A stretch of DNA of 64,000 nt. It comes from FEN-1219 sp037445815 (GTDB lineage: Bacteria; Pseudomonadota; Gammaproteobacteria; Steroidobacterales; Rariloculaceae). The notes beneath the pieces are model-generated. The model saw nothing but the letters and a program-made list of their open reading frames with translations, searched no databases and was not told the DNA's origin. Both the position numbers and the translations under genes were made by a program. Shown piece after piece: positions 8,623-16,227 of the stretch. Location: positions 1-64,000 of the forward strand of contig JBBIJV010000001.1 in assembly GCA_037445815.1 (NCBI GenBank). Direction: 5' to 3'. Position 1 is the first letter of the stretch, and the number at the start of each line of letters is the position of its first letter.

Positions 8623-9942
8623 TCAAGCCGCGATCGAGAATTCCCAGGTGAGATAGAGGATCTGGCTCGTGCTGCCGCCGAGCAGGTCGCCGAGCGACGC
8701 CTCGCGATCGCGCCGCCGCGAGCGTTTCGACTCCTCGATCGGCCGCAGCACGAGCGCGTACTCGCCGGGGCCGAGCGGCATCTTCGGCACGACGCGATAT
8801 TGGCCGCGGCCGAGCCGCGTGCTCTCCGTGAGGACGCTCTCCTCGATGATCGGGCCGCGCGGCAGCGCATCCGTGCTCGCGCCATCCGTCTCGGCCGCGG
8901 CGACGAGACGATAATTGTCCTTCGTCGGCACGAGCTGCACGATGGCCGGCTGATAGCGATCGGGGTCGACGCCGGGGATGTGCGCGTAGTCGATCTCGAA
9001 CACCGGCGAGACGTCGAGCACGCGCGAGCTTTGCGTCGCCGCGAGTGCCCACACCGCGGTGCCCTCTTCATCGGGCCGAAAGAGGCTGCCGAGCGTCGAC
9101 GCGATACCGCTGACGGCGGGATTCGCGAACGCGAGCGCCTGGCTCGCCAGTCCCTGGAGGTTCTTGATCCGCTCGCCGCGCCGGCTGCCGCCGCCCGTGA
9201 TCGCGACTTGCGCGATCGTCGGAGCGATCTCGGCTCGCTCCGTTTGTTGAATCAACCATACGCGCGGCGCAGGCGTCGCACGCGACGCGGGCGGCTCCGG
9301 AGCGCGCCGTGCTTTGAGCGCCTCCTCTTGCTGTTCGGCAAGCTGCTGAATCATTTCGGTGAGCCGCGCGTATTCGATCGAAGCTTGCGTCTCGGCGAGC
9401 TCCGCAGCCGTGGGCTGGCGTTCCGCGGGACGGTTCTGCGCTTCCTCGGCGTCGATCATCGCCTCGATGACGGGCTCGGAGACGCCGGCGAGCTTCAAAG
9501 CCACCAGCGCGCGCGGCGACAGATCGAACGCGACGGGGTTGGCGCCGATGATGGAGATGATCGTCGAGTCGCTGAACTCGGCCTCGACCATCGCCTGCAC
9601 GTCGGCGTTGCTCATGCCGGGAGGCTGATCCGCCGTTTCCGCAGCCGCGCGAGCGCCGCCGGGCTCCGCGGCGGGGGATGCGGATTCGCCCACGGCCTCG
9701 TGGCGCAACGGCGCGAGCTCTCCCGCGGACGGCGCCGGCGCGAACGGCGGCGCCGGCTCGTCGAGGGACGGCACGGGCTCTTCGGCAGAAGCCGCGGACT
9801 CTTCGGCGAACGGTGCGGGGCGCTCGTAGCTCTCGACGCCGGCGTCGCTCTGCGCCTTTGCGCTCGTGAGCGGCGCGCAAAGCGCCGCCACCGCCACGAA
9901 GGCGAGCAGTTGCCAATGTCCCGTTGGCAGCACGTGTTCCAT
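8623..9942 (-). CDS. Secreted protein of unknown function with Pro/Ala/Glu-rich segment
   Basis: This 439-residue protein has an N-terminal signal segment (hydrophobic LLAFVAVAALCAPLTSA), then a low-complexity Glu/Ala/Pro stretch to about residue 95. A short helical unit follows (DVQAMVEAEFSDSTIISII then LSPRALVALKLAGVSEPVI), like the small helical modules found in many exported bacterial proteins. After a Gln/Glu-rich coiled stretch comes a C-terminal beta-rich domain containing IPGVDPDRY and GPGEYALVLRP. I do not recognise the whole protein. The C-terminal part resembles domains that describe a surface or periplasmic protein without giving its role. It has no clear operon partner. Confidence 0.7.
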   Translation of the reverse strand: MEHVLPTGHWQLLAFVAVAALCAPLTSAKAQSDAGVESYERPAPFAEESAASAEEPVPSLDEPAPPFAPAPSAGELAPLRHEAVGESASPAAEPGGARAAAETADQPPGMSNADVQAMVEAEFSDSTIISIIGANPVAFDLSPRALVALKLAGVSEPVIEAMIDAEEAQNRPAERQPTAAELAETQASIEYARLTEMIQQLAEQQEEALKARRAPEPPASRATPAPRVWLIQQTERAEIAPTIAQVAITGGGSRRGERIKNLQGLASQALAFANPAVSGIASTLGSLFRPDEEGTAVWALAATQSSRVLDVSPVFEIDYAHIPGVDPDRYQPAIVQLVPTKDNYRLVAAAETDGASTDALPRGPIIEESVLTESTRLGRGQYRVVPKMPLGPGEYALVLRPIEESKRSRRRDREASLGDLLGGSTSQILYLTWEFSIAA

Positions 9943-10107
9943 CCATGAGCCGCGAAAGCGCTCATGCTATCGGCCGTTACGCTCGGCCCGCAACCCCGCG
10001 CTCGAGAACGTCGCCGATCGGCGACGCGCGAGGAGTATATAATCGCGCGCAGGTCGCCGGCCTTTCGACGACGCGATTCGACAGCAACAACACGAAGGTG
10101 ACGAACC

Positions 10108-10545
10108 ATGGCGAAGTATTCCGGGGGATGCGAGCACGTCCACACGAGCTCGGACAAGGAGCCGATCGATAATCACGTTTGCCACTGCTCGGTGTGCAAG
10201 CGCGTAACGGGGCAACCCACGACGCACGTGGTGTTCTTCAACCACGGCGATCTCAAGGTCGACAACATGGCGGGGCTGAAGCGCCAGCCGTTCAACGATC
10301 AGAATCCGAAAGGGCCGCTCGAGCTTTGCACGTGCGCGCAGTGCGGCAAGCCGATCATGCTCGACGACAAGCAGAAGCGCATCCGCGTGATCGTGCCGAA
10401 CCTGATGGGCCACTCGAAGATCGCGAACCCGAGCTACCATGCGTTCTACGACCCGAAGTCGGGCGTCAAGAAGCCGTCCGACGGCCGGCCCGTCTACGAA
10501 GGGCTGCGCCCCGACTTCGTCTGGCCGAAAGGGGTACCGGCTTAG
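10108..10545 (+). CDS. GFA/CENP-V family zinc protein
   Basis: This 145-residue protein has the two cysteine sites of the GFA fold: HVCHCSVCK (C-x-C-x2-C) near residue 29 and CTCAQCGKPI near residue 72. The family is named for a glutathione-dependent formaldehyde-activating enzyme, but most members, including this one, have no proven glutathione activity and are best called zinc-binding. The ATG follows a GAAGGTG ribosome site. It stands alone between two divergently placed unknown genes. Confidence 0.82.
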   Translation: MAKYSGGCEHVHTSSDKEPIDNHVCHCSVCKRVTGQPTTHVVFFNHGDLKVDNMAGLKRQPFNDQNPKGPLELCTCAQCGKPIMLDDKQKRIRVIVPNLMGHSKIANPSYHAFYDPKSGVKKPSDGRPVYEGLRPDFVWPKGVPA

Positions 10546-10700
10546 CGAGCTTTCGCACACCACGCTCGCACCTGCGGGCGTGGTTGTCCGGCGGCGCCGC
10601 GCGACATCGCCCGCGCTAGACTGCGGCCCTGGACACTCTCGGCCCGCGGCATGACGATAACGAGCACGTTCGTCATCCACCTCGATCGCCGGAGTCCGTC

Positions 10701-11054
10701 ATGCGAATCAGAATCGCCGCAATCGCCGTGAGCGCGCTCGTCTTTTCGTCGTCGACCGCACCGGCCCAGGAAGCGCTGATCCCCCAATTGAGCTTCGCCG
10801 CCATCAGCGCGCGCCATCCGTCCGTGCGAATGTCGGATGCCGAGATCGCACGGCTGCGTGCCGAGGGCGAATGCCTCGCCGGCATCAAGGCGCTCGGCAG
10901 CCTGCCGATGGAGCAGTTTCAGCCGAACATCGAGTGGCTGAACATCCGCACGCAGGCGATGCTGGCGCTCGCGCGGCCCTGCGAGGTGCTCACGATGCTC
11001 GAGGCCGCGCACGACGCGCTCGGGACGTCGAACGCACCGAAGCTCAGGGAGTAG
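10701..11054 (+). CDS. Small exported hypothetical protein
   Basis: This 117-residue protein has a clear signal peptide (MRIRIAAIAVSALVF, cleavage likely after TAPAQ). The mature part is helical, with two conserved-looking cysteines (GECLAGI and RPCEVL) that could form a disulfide in the periplasm. No family is recognised. A GGAG ribosome site sits before the ATG. It ends 62 nt before the convergent ABC permease. Confidence 0.7.
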   Translation: MRIRIAAIAVSALVFSSSTAPAQEALIPQLSFAAISARHPSVRMSDAEIARLRAEGECLAGIKALGSLPMEQFQPNIEWLNIRTQAMLALARPCEVLTMLEAAHDALGTSNAPKLRE

Positions 11055-11116
11055 CGGGATCTTCGTCGCCGGAAGCGCCGAGCGGACCCAAGAAAATCCA
11101 CTCCGCCGCGGAATTT

Positions 11117-11953
11117 TCAGAGCGGCCGGCGACGGAACTGCCACGCCGCGAACGCGAGGACTCCGGCGATGAATAGCACCGTCCACACGATCATCGCGGC
11201 GCTCGGCACGGAGGCGACGCCGAACGGCCCGGCTTGGAAGACCACGGCCGTCAGAGGCTGTAGCTCGTACGCGGCGCGGCGCCACATCGCGTCCGAAGGG
11301 CTCACGAGGCTCACGACCGTGCCGACGTAGCGCGCCGTCGTGTTCTGAAACAGGCTCAGGATCTGCTCGATCCAGCCCGCGATGAACGCGACGCCGTAGA
11401 AGCCGAATGCCACGATGCCGTTCGTGATTGTGGAAAGCCGCACGCCGCCCGCGATCGTGATCGTGAGCATCACGGCCGCGCCGAGCAGCATGAGCGCGAG
11501 CGGCGCAACGACGGCCGGCGCCGTGAAGTCCGCGAACGCGCGCATCGTGAGCAGCACGCCGCCGCCGAGCAGCGCGAGGTAGGCGGCCGTCATTGCGAGG
11601 TAGGCGAGCCACTTGCCGACGACGATCGCCGCGCGGTCGATCGGCTTCGACGCGAGCGTTTGGATTACGCCGGAGCCGATCTCGCCGGAGAGCGAGTCGA
11701 TCGGCAGCAGGATCGCAACGGCGGTCACGAGGAAATTCACCACGTAGAGGCCCGCGACGGTCAAGACGGTCGCAGCGATGCGCATCTCGACGGGATTGGT
11801 GCCGCCTTGCGCCTCGGCAATGCGAAAACCGTGGTACATCGCCGTCGCGAACACAGCGAGGAACAAGAGGCCGCAGACGAGCGCCGCGAGCGCGATGCGG
11901 CGCCGGCGCGTCTCGAGCCAGGTCAGCCGGGCGATCAGCAACGTCCCGCGCAT
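11117..11953 (-). CDS. ABC transporter permease (ABC-2 type)
   Basis: This 278-residue inner-membrane protein has six predicted helices. After an N-terminal helix comes a periplasmic loop, then a segment with SLSGEIGSGVIQTLASKPI, which is the usual signature of ABC-2 permeases of the NosY/CcmB-like kind. It is the last gene of a four-gene minus-strand operon, 4 nt after the ATPase stop. With the ATPase it forms an exporter of unknown substrate, placed under the control of the sigma/anti-sigma pair upstream. Confidence 0.88.
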   Translation of the reverse strand: MRGTLLIARLTWLETRRRRIALAALVCGLLFLAVFATAMYHGFRIAEAQGGTNPVEMRIAATVLTVAGLYVVNFLVTAVAILLPIDSLSGEIGSGVIQTLASKPIDRAAIVVGKWLAYLAMTAAYLALLGGGVLLTMRAFADFTAPAVVAPLALMLLGAAVMLTITIAGGVRLSTITNGIVAFGFYGVAFIAGWIEQILSLFQNTTARYVGTVVSLVSPSDAMWRRAAYELQPLTAVVFQAGPFGVASVPSAAMIVWTVLFIAGVLAFAAWQFRRRPL

Positions 11954-11957
11954 GTCT

Positions 11958-12875
11958 TCAACCCGGCCTCTGGTCGTCGCCCATGACCTCGACGAACCAC
12001 TCCTCGAGCGTCTTGCGGCGGCAGCGAAGCTCGTAGAGCGCGGCGCCGCGGCCGACGAGCCACCGCGCGAGCTCCGGCAGCACGTTCTCGGCGTGGGCGT
12101 GCAGGCGCACGAGAGCGCCGTCGCGCGTGACTCCGCTGCCGAACGCGGCCAGCCCTTCGAGCAGCGCCTCGTCGGCGCCGCCCAAGCGCAGCTCCACGTC
12201 GAGCGTGCCTTCGGCGCTCGCGAGCGTAAGCTCGTGCACGACGCGGCCGTTCTTCACGAAAGCCACGCGATCGCAGGTGGCCTCCACTTCGCCGAGCAGA
12301 TGCGAGTTCAGGAACACCGTGGCGCCGCCGGCGCGCAGCTCCTCGATCACGTCGCGCACGAGCAGACGGCCGAGCGGATCGAGGCCCGACGTCGGCTCGT
12401 CGAGGAACACGAGCTGCGGCTCGCCGAGCAGCGCGGCCGCGAGGCCGGCGCGCTGCGTCATGCCTTTGCTGTAGGTACGCAGCGGCCGGTGGCCCGCGTC
12501 GTCGAGCCCGACGCGCAGCAGCAGCGCCTCGATGCGCGTCTCGAGCCCGCGCCTCGGGAGACCGAGGAGACGCCCGTGGAAATACAGGAGCTCGCGCGCG
12601 TTCAAGCAGTCGTGAAAGCGAAAGTGCTCGGGCAGGAAGCCGATGCGCGCGCGAGCCTCGGTATTGCCGAGCGGCGCGCCGAGCACGGTGCCGCTGCCCG
12701 ACGTCGGCGGCACGAGGCCGAGCAGCAGCTTCAGCGACGTGGTCTTGCCGGCCCCGTTCGGCCCCAAAAAGCCGAAAACCTCGCCGCGCGGCACGGCGAG
12801 GGACAAACCCGCTACCGCGACGTTGCGGCCGAACTCGCGCCGCAACGCCGCGGTCTCGATTGCGTATTCGGGCAT
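11958..12875 (-). CDS. ABC transporter ATP-binding protein
   Basis: This 305-residue cytoplasmic ATPase has Walker A GPNGAGKTT near residue 38, a Q-loop in IGFLPEHFRFHD, the signature YSKGMTQR (a variant of LSGGQ, usual in this subfamily), Walker B LVFLDEPTSGLD and a switch His (NSHLL). It starts on the base after the anti-sigma-like gene's stop, so translation is probably coupled. The C-terminal extension of about 70 residues is typical of NosF/CcmA-like exporters. It pairs with the permease at 11117. Confidence 0.92.
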   Translation of the reverse strand: MPEYAIETAALRREFGRNVAVAGLSLAVPRGEVFGFLGPNGAGKTTSLKLLLGLVPPTSGSGTVLGAPLGNTEARARIGFLPEHFRFHDCLNARELLYFHGRLLGLPRRGLETRIEALLLRVGLDDAGHRPLRTYSKGMTQRAGLAAALLGEPQLVFLDEPTSGLDPLGRLLVRDVIEELRAGGATVFLNSHLLGEVEATCDRVAFVKNGRVVHELTLASAEGTLDVELRLGGADEALLEGLAAFGSGVTRDGALVRLHAHAENVLPELARWLVGRGAALYELRCRRKTLEEWFVEVMGDDQRPG

Positions 12876-13847
12876 CTATTGCAGAGTTTGCGCGATCTCG
12901 AGCAGCTCCGCGCCGTTGAGGGGACCGGCCACGGCGAACGACTGGCCGCCCGCCGACCACATCAGCACGCTGCCGGGGCTATCTTGGTCGCGCACGCGCG
13001 ACTCGATCAAGAGGCCCTCGTTGCCGGACACGTTGACGGGGCGATACCCGACGGCTTGCGACGGCACGGGCACGATCAACGTCGAGCGCCAGTCGATCGT
13101 GACGGACATGCGATAAGCCTCGTCGCGCGGCATGCCGAGCACACGCAACGCAGCGTAGGCGAGCTGCGACAGATCGACGCCGGCCGGGAACGTCACTTCG
13201 GGGCTGCGGCCCTGGATAACGTGGATGGCTAGCTCGCCGGACGTGAACCGCTGCGTGACGACGGGCGACACGTGCACCGTGACGGGTTGGCCGTCGAGAC
13301 CCACGGGCAGCTCCACGTCGGCGAGGCCGAGCGTGTCGAGCAGCGCCTGAAGGCCGGCCGTTTTCAACGCGACGGTCGCCGTCACCTCCGGCGTCCCGAC
13401 GATCTCGGCGCTCGTGAATCCCGGCGGCAGCCACGCCGGCGTCAGCACGTCGATGCCCGCGGCAGCGCCGGCATCGGCCGTCGTCGCATACGAGACATGC
13501 TCGGCAATCCCGTTCAGATCGAGCTCGAAGCTGCCGATCAGCGAGGACGGATCGAAGCCGCTCGACTCGAGCGCGCGAAACCGCTCGACGTCGACCTCGA
13601 TGCCCGTGAACTGCGTGACGCGGAAGAGATTCAAGAACGCCTGCGCCGCCACCTGCACGGGCGGCAGGGTGAACGCGAACCCCACGACGGCGATCGACGC
13701 CGCCGCGGCGAGCCACTTGCGCACGCGGGCTGGAGGCGCGATGCGCGCGACGGCGCTGGGGGGGAGGGTGCGCAGCGTCGCGCGCAATCGCGCTGCAAAC
13801 TCGGCGTCCGGCTGCTTCTTCAGATCGCGAAGGAATTGATCGTCCAT
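12876..13847 (-). CDS. Membrane-anchored anti-sigma-like protein
   Basis: This 323-residue protein is taken from the ATG at 13847; an ATG three codons earlier (13856) is possible. A short cytoplasmic N-terminal helical part (DDQFLRDLKKQPDAEFAARL) precedes one membrane helix at about residues 45-65. The large extracytoplasmic part contains LTPAWLPPGFTSAEIV, like the DUF4367-type sensor domains of anti-sigma factors. It lies between the sigma factor and the ABC ATPase, the place expected for a regulator of that sigma factor. No zinc-binding H-x3-C-x2-C motif is present, so it is not a ZAS-type anti-sigma. The function is inferred from position. Confidence 0.7.
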   Translation of the reverse strand: MDDQFLRDLKKQPDAEFAARLRATLRTLPPSAVARIAPPARVRKWLAAAASIAVVGFAFTLPPVQVAAQAFLNLFRVTQFTGIEVDVERFRALESSGFDPSSLIGSFELDLNGIAEHVSYATTADAGAAAGIDVLTPAWLPPGFTSAEIVGTPEVTATVALKTAGLQALLDTLGLADVELPVGLDGQPVTVHVSPVVTQRFTSGELAIHVIQGRSPEVTFPAGVDLSQLAYAALRVLGMPRDEAYRMSVTIDWRSTLIVPVPSQAVGYRPVNVSGNEGLLIESRVRDQDSPGSVLMWSAGGQSFAVAGPLNGAELLEIAQTLQ

Positions 13848-13865
13848 CGTCGGCACCTCGATTCT

Positions 13866-14396
13866 TTACCAGTCGCGGCGCAACGCCTGCACGGCTCGGT
13901 GCAGGATCGTGCCCACGTTCGATTCGCTCAAACCCGTGAGCTCGGCGATGGCGCGATTCGTGGCCTCGGCGCCGTACTTCAGCGCCACGAGCTCTTGCTC
14001 GCGCAGCGGAAGCTTCTCGAGCAGCGCGGCGAGGCGGGCGAGATCCGACTCCCTCGACACCTCGTCGTGGGGAGTGCCGGGCGCGGCCACCTCTTCCGCC
14101 GCGTCGAGCGGCAGATGCGCCCGCTGCGCGCGCAGATGGTCCGTCGCGACATTGCGCGCGATGCTGAGCAGCCACGTGGAGAAACCCGCCACGTCGCGCC
14201 GGTACCTTGCGCGCGCCGACCAGGCCTTCTCGAACGTACGTGATGTCAAATCTTCCGCGAGCGCCTCGTTGCCGAGGCGGTAGCGGAGGAAGTTGTAAAC
14301 GCGCGGCAGCTGCTCCGTGAACACCGCGTCCCAATCGGGCTCGGCGGCCGCGATGCCAAAGAGCAGTGGTTTCGGAAGCTCGCCTTCGATTGCCAT
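13866..14396 (-). CDS. ECF-type RNA polymerase sigma factor
   Basis: This 176-residue protein is taken from the ATG at 14396 (MAIEGELPKP). Region 2 is visible as LPRVYNFLRYRLGNEALAED and FSTWLLSIARNVATDHLR, and region 4 as LPLREQELVALKYGAEATNR followed by LTGLSESNVGTILHRAVQAL, a helix-turn-helix for -35 recognition. It heads a minus-strand operon with an anti-sigma-like protein and an ABC exporter. The upstream in-frame extension to 14720 overlaps the RidA gene and has no sigma features, so it was rejected. Confidence 0.9.
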   Translation of the reverse strand: MAIEGELPKPLLFGIAAAEPDWDAVFTEQLPRVYNFLRYRLGNEALAEDLTSRTFEKAWSARARYRRDVAGFSTWLLSIARNVATDHLRAQRAHLPLDAAEEVAAPGTPHDEVSRESDLARLAALLEKLPLREQELVALKYGAEATNRAIAELTGLSESNVGTILHRAVQALRRDW

Positions 14397-14541
14397 CGGA
14401 GCAATATACGGGCGGCGCGAGCGGGTATCACGCGCGCGCTTCCGACGCTCCGAGCCCGAGCGCCCGGATGCCGCTTGATCGAAATTGCGCTGCCGGCGCC
14501 AAATGCTCGAGTCGTTCACGTGCACGCCGGAGGCATCGAAC

Positions 14542-14937
14542 ATGGAGCAGCGAACCGTCAACCCTTGGAAATGGCAGGACCAGTACGGCTTCTCGCAAGC
14601 CGTCGAAACGACGAGCGCGAGCCGCGTGCTGTACTGCGCCGGCCAGGCGTCCGTCGACGAGAACGGCACGCCGGTGCACGCGGGCGACATGCGCAAGCAG
14701 ATCGAGCAGGCGTTCGACAACCTCGAGACGGTGTTGAAGGCGGCCGGCTACAGCCTCGCGAACGTCGTGCGGCTCAACTACTACACGACGGACATCGACG
14801 GCTTCCTCCGCGCATCCGACGTCGTCGGCGCTCGGCTCGCCGCGGCCAAGTGCCAGCCGCCCGGCACGCTGCTCGGCGTTTCGAAGCTCGCGTTCCCCGG
14901 GCTCATGATCGAGATGGAGGCGACGGCCGCGAAGTGA
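14542..14937 (+). CDS. RidA/YjgF family protein
   Basis: This 131-residue protein is taken from the ATG at 14542, which has GGAGG 8 nt upstream. It has the trimeric RidA fold: LYCAGQASVDENG, a helix DMRKQIEQAFDNLETVLKAAG, VVRLNYYTTDIDGF, and an end with GLMIEMEATAAK. RidA members deaminate reactive enamine/imine intermediates. The canonical Arg in the last strand (R105 of RidA) is replaced here by a Leu/Met-containing segment (FPGLMIEME), so this may be one of the RidA paralogues without imine deaminase activity. It stands alone, divergent from the sigma factor. Confidence 0.85.
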   Translation: MEQRTVNPWKWQDQYGFSQAVETTSASRVLYCAGQASVDENGTPVHAGDMRKQIEQAFDNLETVLKAAGYSLANVVRLNYYTTDIDGFLRASDVVGARLAAAKCQPPGTLLGVSKLAFPGLMIEMEATAAK

Positions 14938-15108
14938 CGGCCCCGGGGCCCGTCCCGGAACCGAGATTTCGCGTCCCGGCCCCGGAACACGACCGTACCC
15001 TGGCGTACGCACACCGAGCGCCCGCGTAGCGCAGAATCAATGCGTTAGCTCGGTCGCCACGGCCGGCACGATCCGTGCGTATAGCGACGCGAACGCAAGG
15101 GAGGTTCG

Positions 15109-15486
15109 ATGGGCGTAAAGACGTTTTCGCCGTTGCTCGGTGCGGTTTGGCTCGTTCTTCCGTTCGCCGCCGGAGCACATCATTCGCCGGCGATGTTCGA
15201 TCCCTCGAAGCAGCTGACGCTGACGGGAACAGTCCGCGAGTTTCAGTGGACGAACCCGCACAGCTACATCCAGCTCGTCGTGACATCCGACGACGGCGCG
15301 GAGCAAGAGTGGAGCCTCGAGATGGGCGCCAACGTCTATCTCTATAACTTAGGCTGGCGGCCGTCGACGGTGAAGACCGGCGACACGCTGACGGCCACCG
15401 TGATTGCGCTGCGCAACGGCGAACCCGGCGGGCTGCTCGTCGAGGCGCGGACGGCCGACGGCAAATCGCTGGGAGCGAACCCATGA
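15109..15486 (+). CDS. DUF6152 secreted protein
   Basis: This 125-residue protein has a GGGAGG ribosome site and a signal peptide that ends at AAGAHHSPAMFD, the hallmark N-terminus of DUF6152, where the mature protein begins with a His pair. The core is a small beta domain with GTVREFQWTNPHSYIQL and W-x-LEMG. It overlaps the next gene by 4 nt (ATGA), so the two are translated together. The same pair occurs at 36727-37918 and as one fused protein at 20208. The molecular function is unknown; the His pair suggests a metal ligand (inference). Confidence 0.87.
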   Translation: MGVKTFSPLLGAVWLVLPFAAGAHHSPAMFDPSKQLTLTGTVREFQWTNPHSYIQLVVTSDDGAEQEWSLEMGANVYLYNLGWRPSTVKTGDTLTATVIALRNGEPGGLLVEARTADGKSLGANP

Positions 15487-16220
15487 ACGTCTCGCGAAGG
15501 ATCGCGGTGCACGCTTCGTTTTGCGCCGCATTCGCCATGGCGTGCGGCGTCGCGCCGGCGGCGCTGCACGCGCAGTCGTTGCCGGACTGGAGCGGCTACT
15601 GGATCGGCGAAGGCCTCGAGGCGCAGATCTCGGGCTTTCCCGAAGGCGGCGACTACAAGCTGCTCGGGCAAACCGCGCCCTGGAACGAAGAAGGCCGCGC
15701 GCGCGTCACGGCGGCGAGCCGCCGCAGCGCGGATCAGAAAGCCAACGGCTGGGGCTATCCGCTGATGATGAACTCCGCCGCGCCGCTGCAGTTCCTGGTC
15801 ACGCCGCGCGAGACGCTCATCGTCAACGTGTACCGCGACGTGCGGCACGTCTATACCGACGGCCGCGCCTTGCCAGCCGAAGAAGATCGTTGGCCGACGA
15901 CGTGGGGCGAGTCCGTCGGCCGCTGGGAAGGCGACACGCTCGTCATCGAAACCGTTTCGGTCAGAAATCCGAACCGCTACTTCTTTTCGTCGCCGCCGTT
16001 GTCCGAGCAGGCGCGCTACGTCGAGCGTTTGCGCAAGGCGGGCCCGGATCGCATCGAATCCGTCATGACGATCGAGGATCCCGTCACGCTCTCGGCGCCA
16101 TGGGTGGTCAATCTCGCTTACACGCGCGCGGCGGGGCTCGATCGCATGATCCACGACGATTACGACAACGACCGCAGCGTGGTCGAGAACGGCTTGTTCA
16201 CGATCGTGCCGGACGAGTGA
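15483..16220 (+). CDS. Secreted partner of DUF6152 (unknown function)
   Basis: This 245-residue exported protein has a signal segment ending in LHAQS and begins its mature part with LPDWSGYWIGEG. Its centre has a TDGR element and SVGRWEGDTLVIETVSV, a motif shared with the protein at 37169 (SIGHWEGDTLVVDTVGF) and with the C-terminal half of the fused protein at 20208. The fold is probably a beta-barrel of lipocalin-like character, but this is inference. It overlaps the DUF6152 gene and is followed after 7 nt by a MacB-like permease, forming a three-gene operon. Confidence 0.8.
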   Translation: MNVSRRIAVHASFCAAFAMACGVAPAALHAQSLPDWSGYWIGEGLEAQISGFPEGGDYKLLGQTAPWNEEGRARVTAASRRSADQKANGWGYPLMMNSAAPLQFLVTPRETLIVNVYRDVRHVYTDGRALPAEEDRWPTTWGESVGRWEGDTLVIETVSVRNPNRYFFSSPPLSEQARYVERLRKAGPDRIESVMTIEDPVTLSAPWVVNLAYTRAAGLDRMIHDDYDNDRSVVENGLFTIVPDE

Positions 16221-16227
16221 GGTCGCG

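Noticed and set aside
8461..9948. Plus-strand frame of 495 codons opposite the exported orphan
   Set aside because: The composition is biased (Arg, Leu, Gly) as in other shadows, while the minus-strand frame has a signal peptide and domain-like structure.
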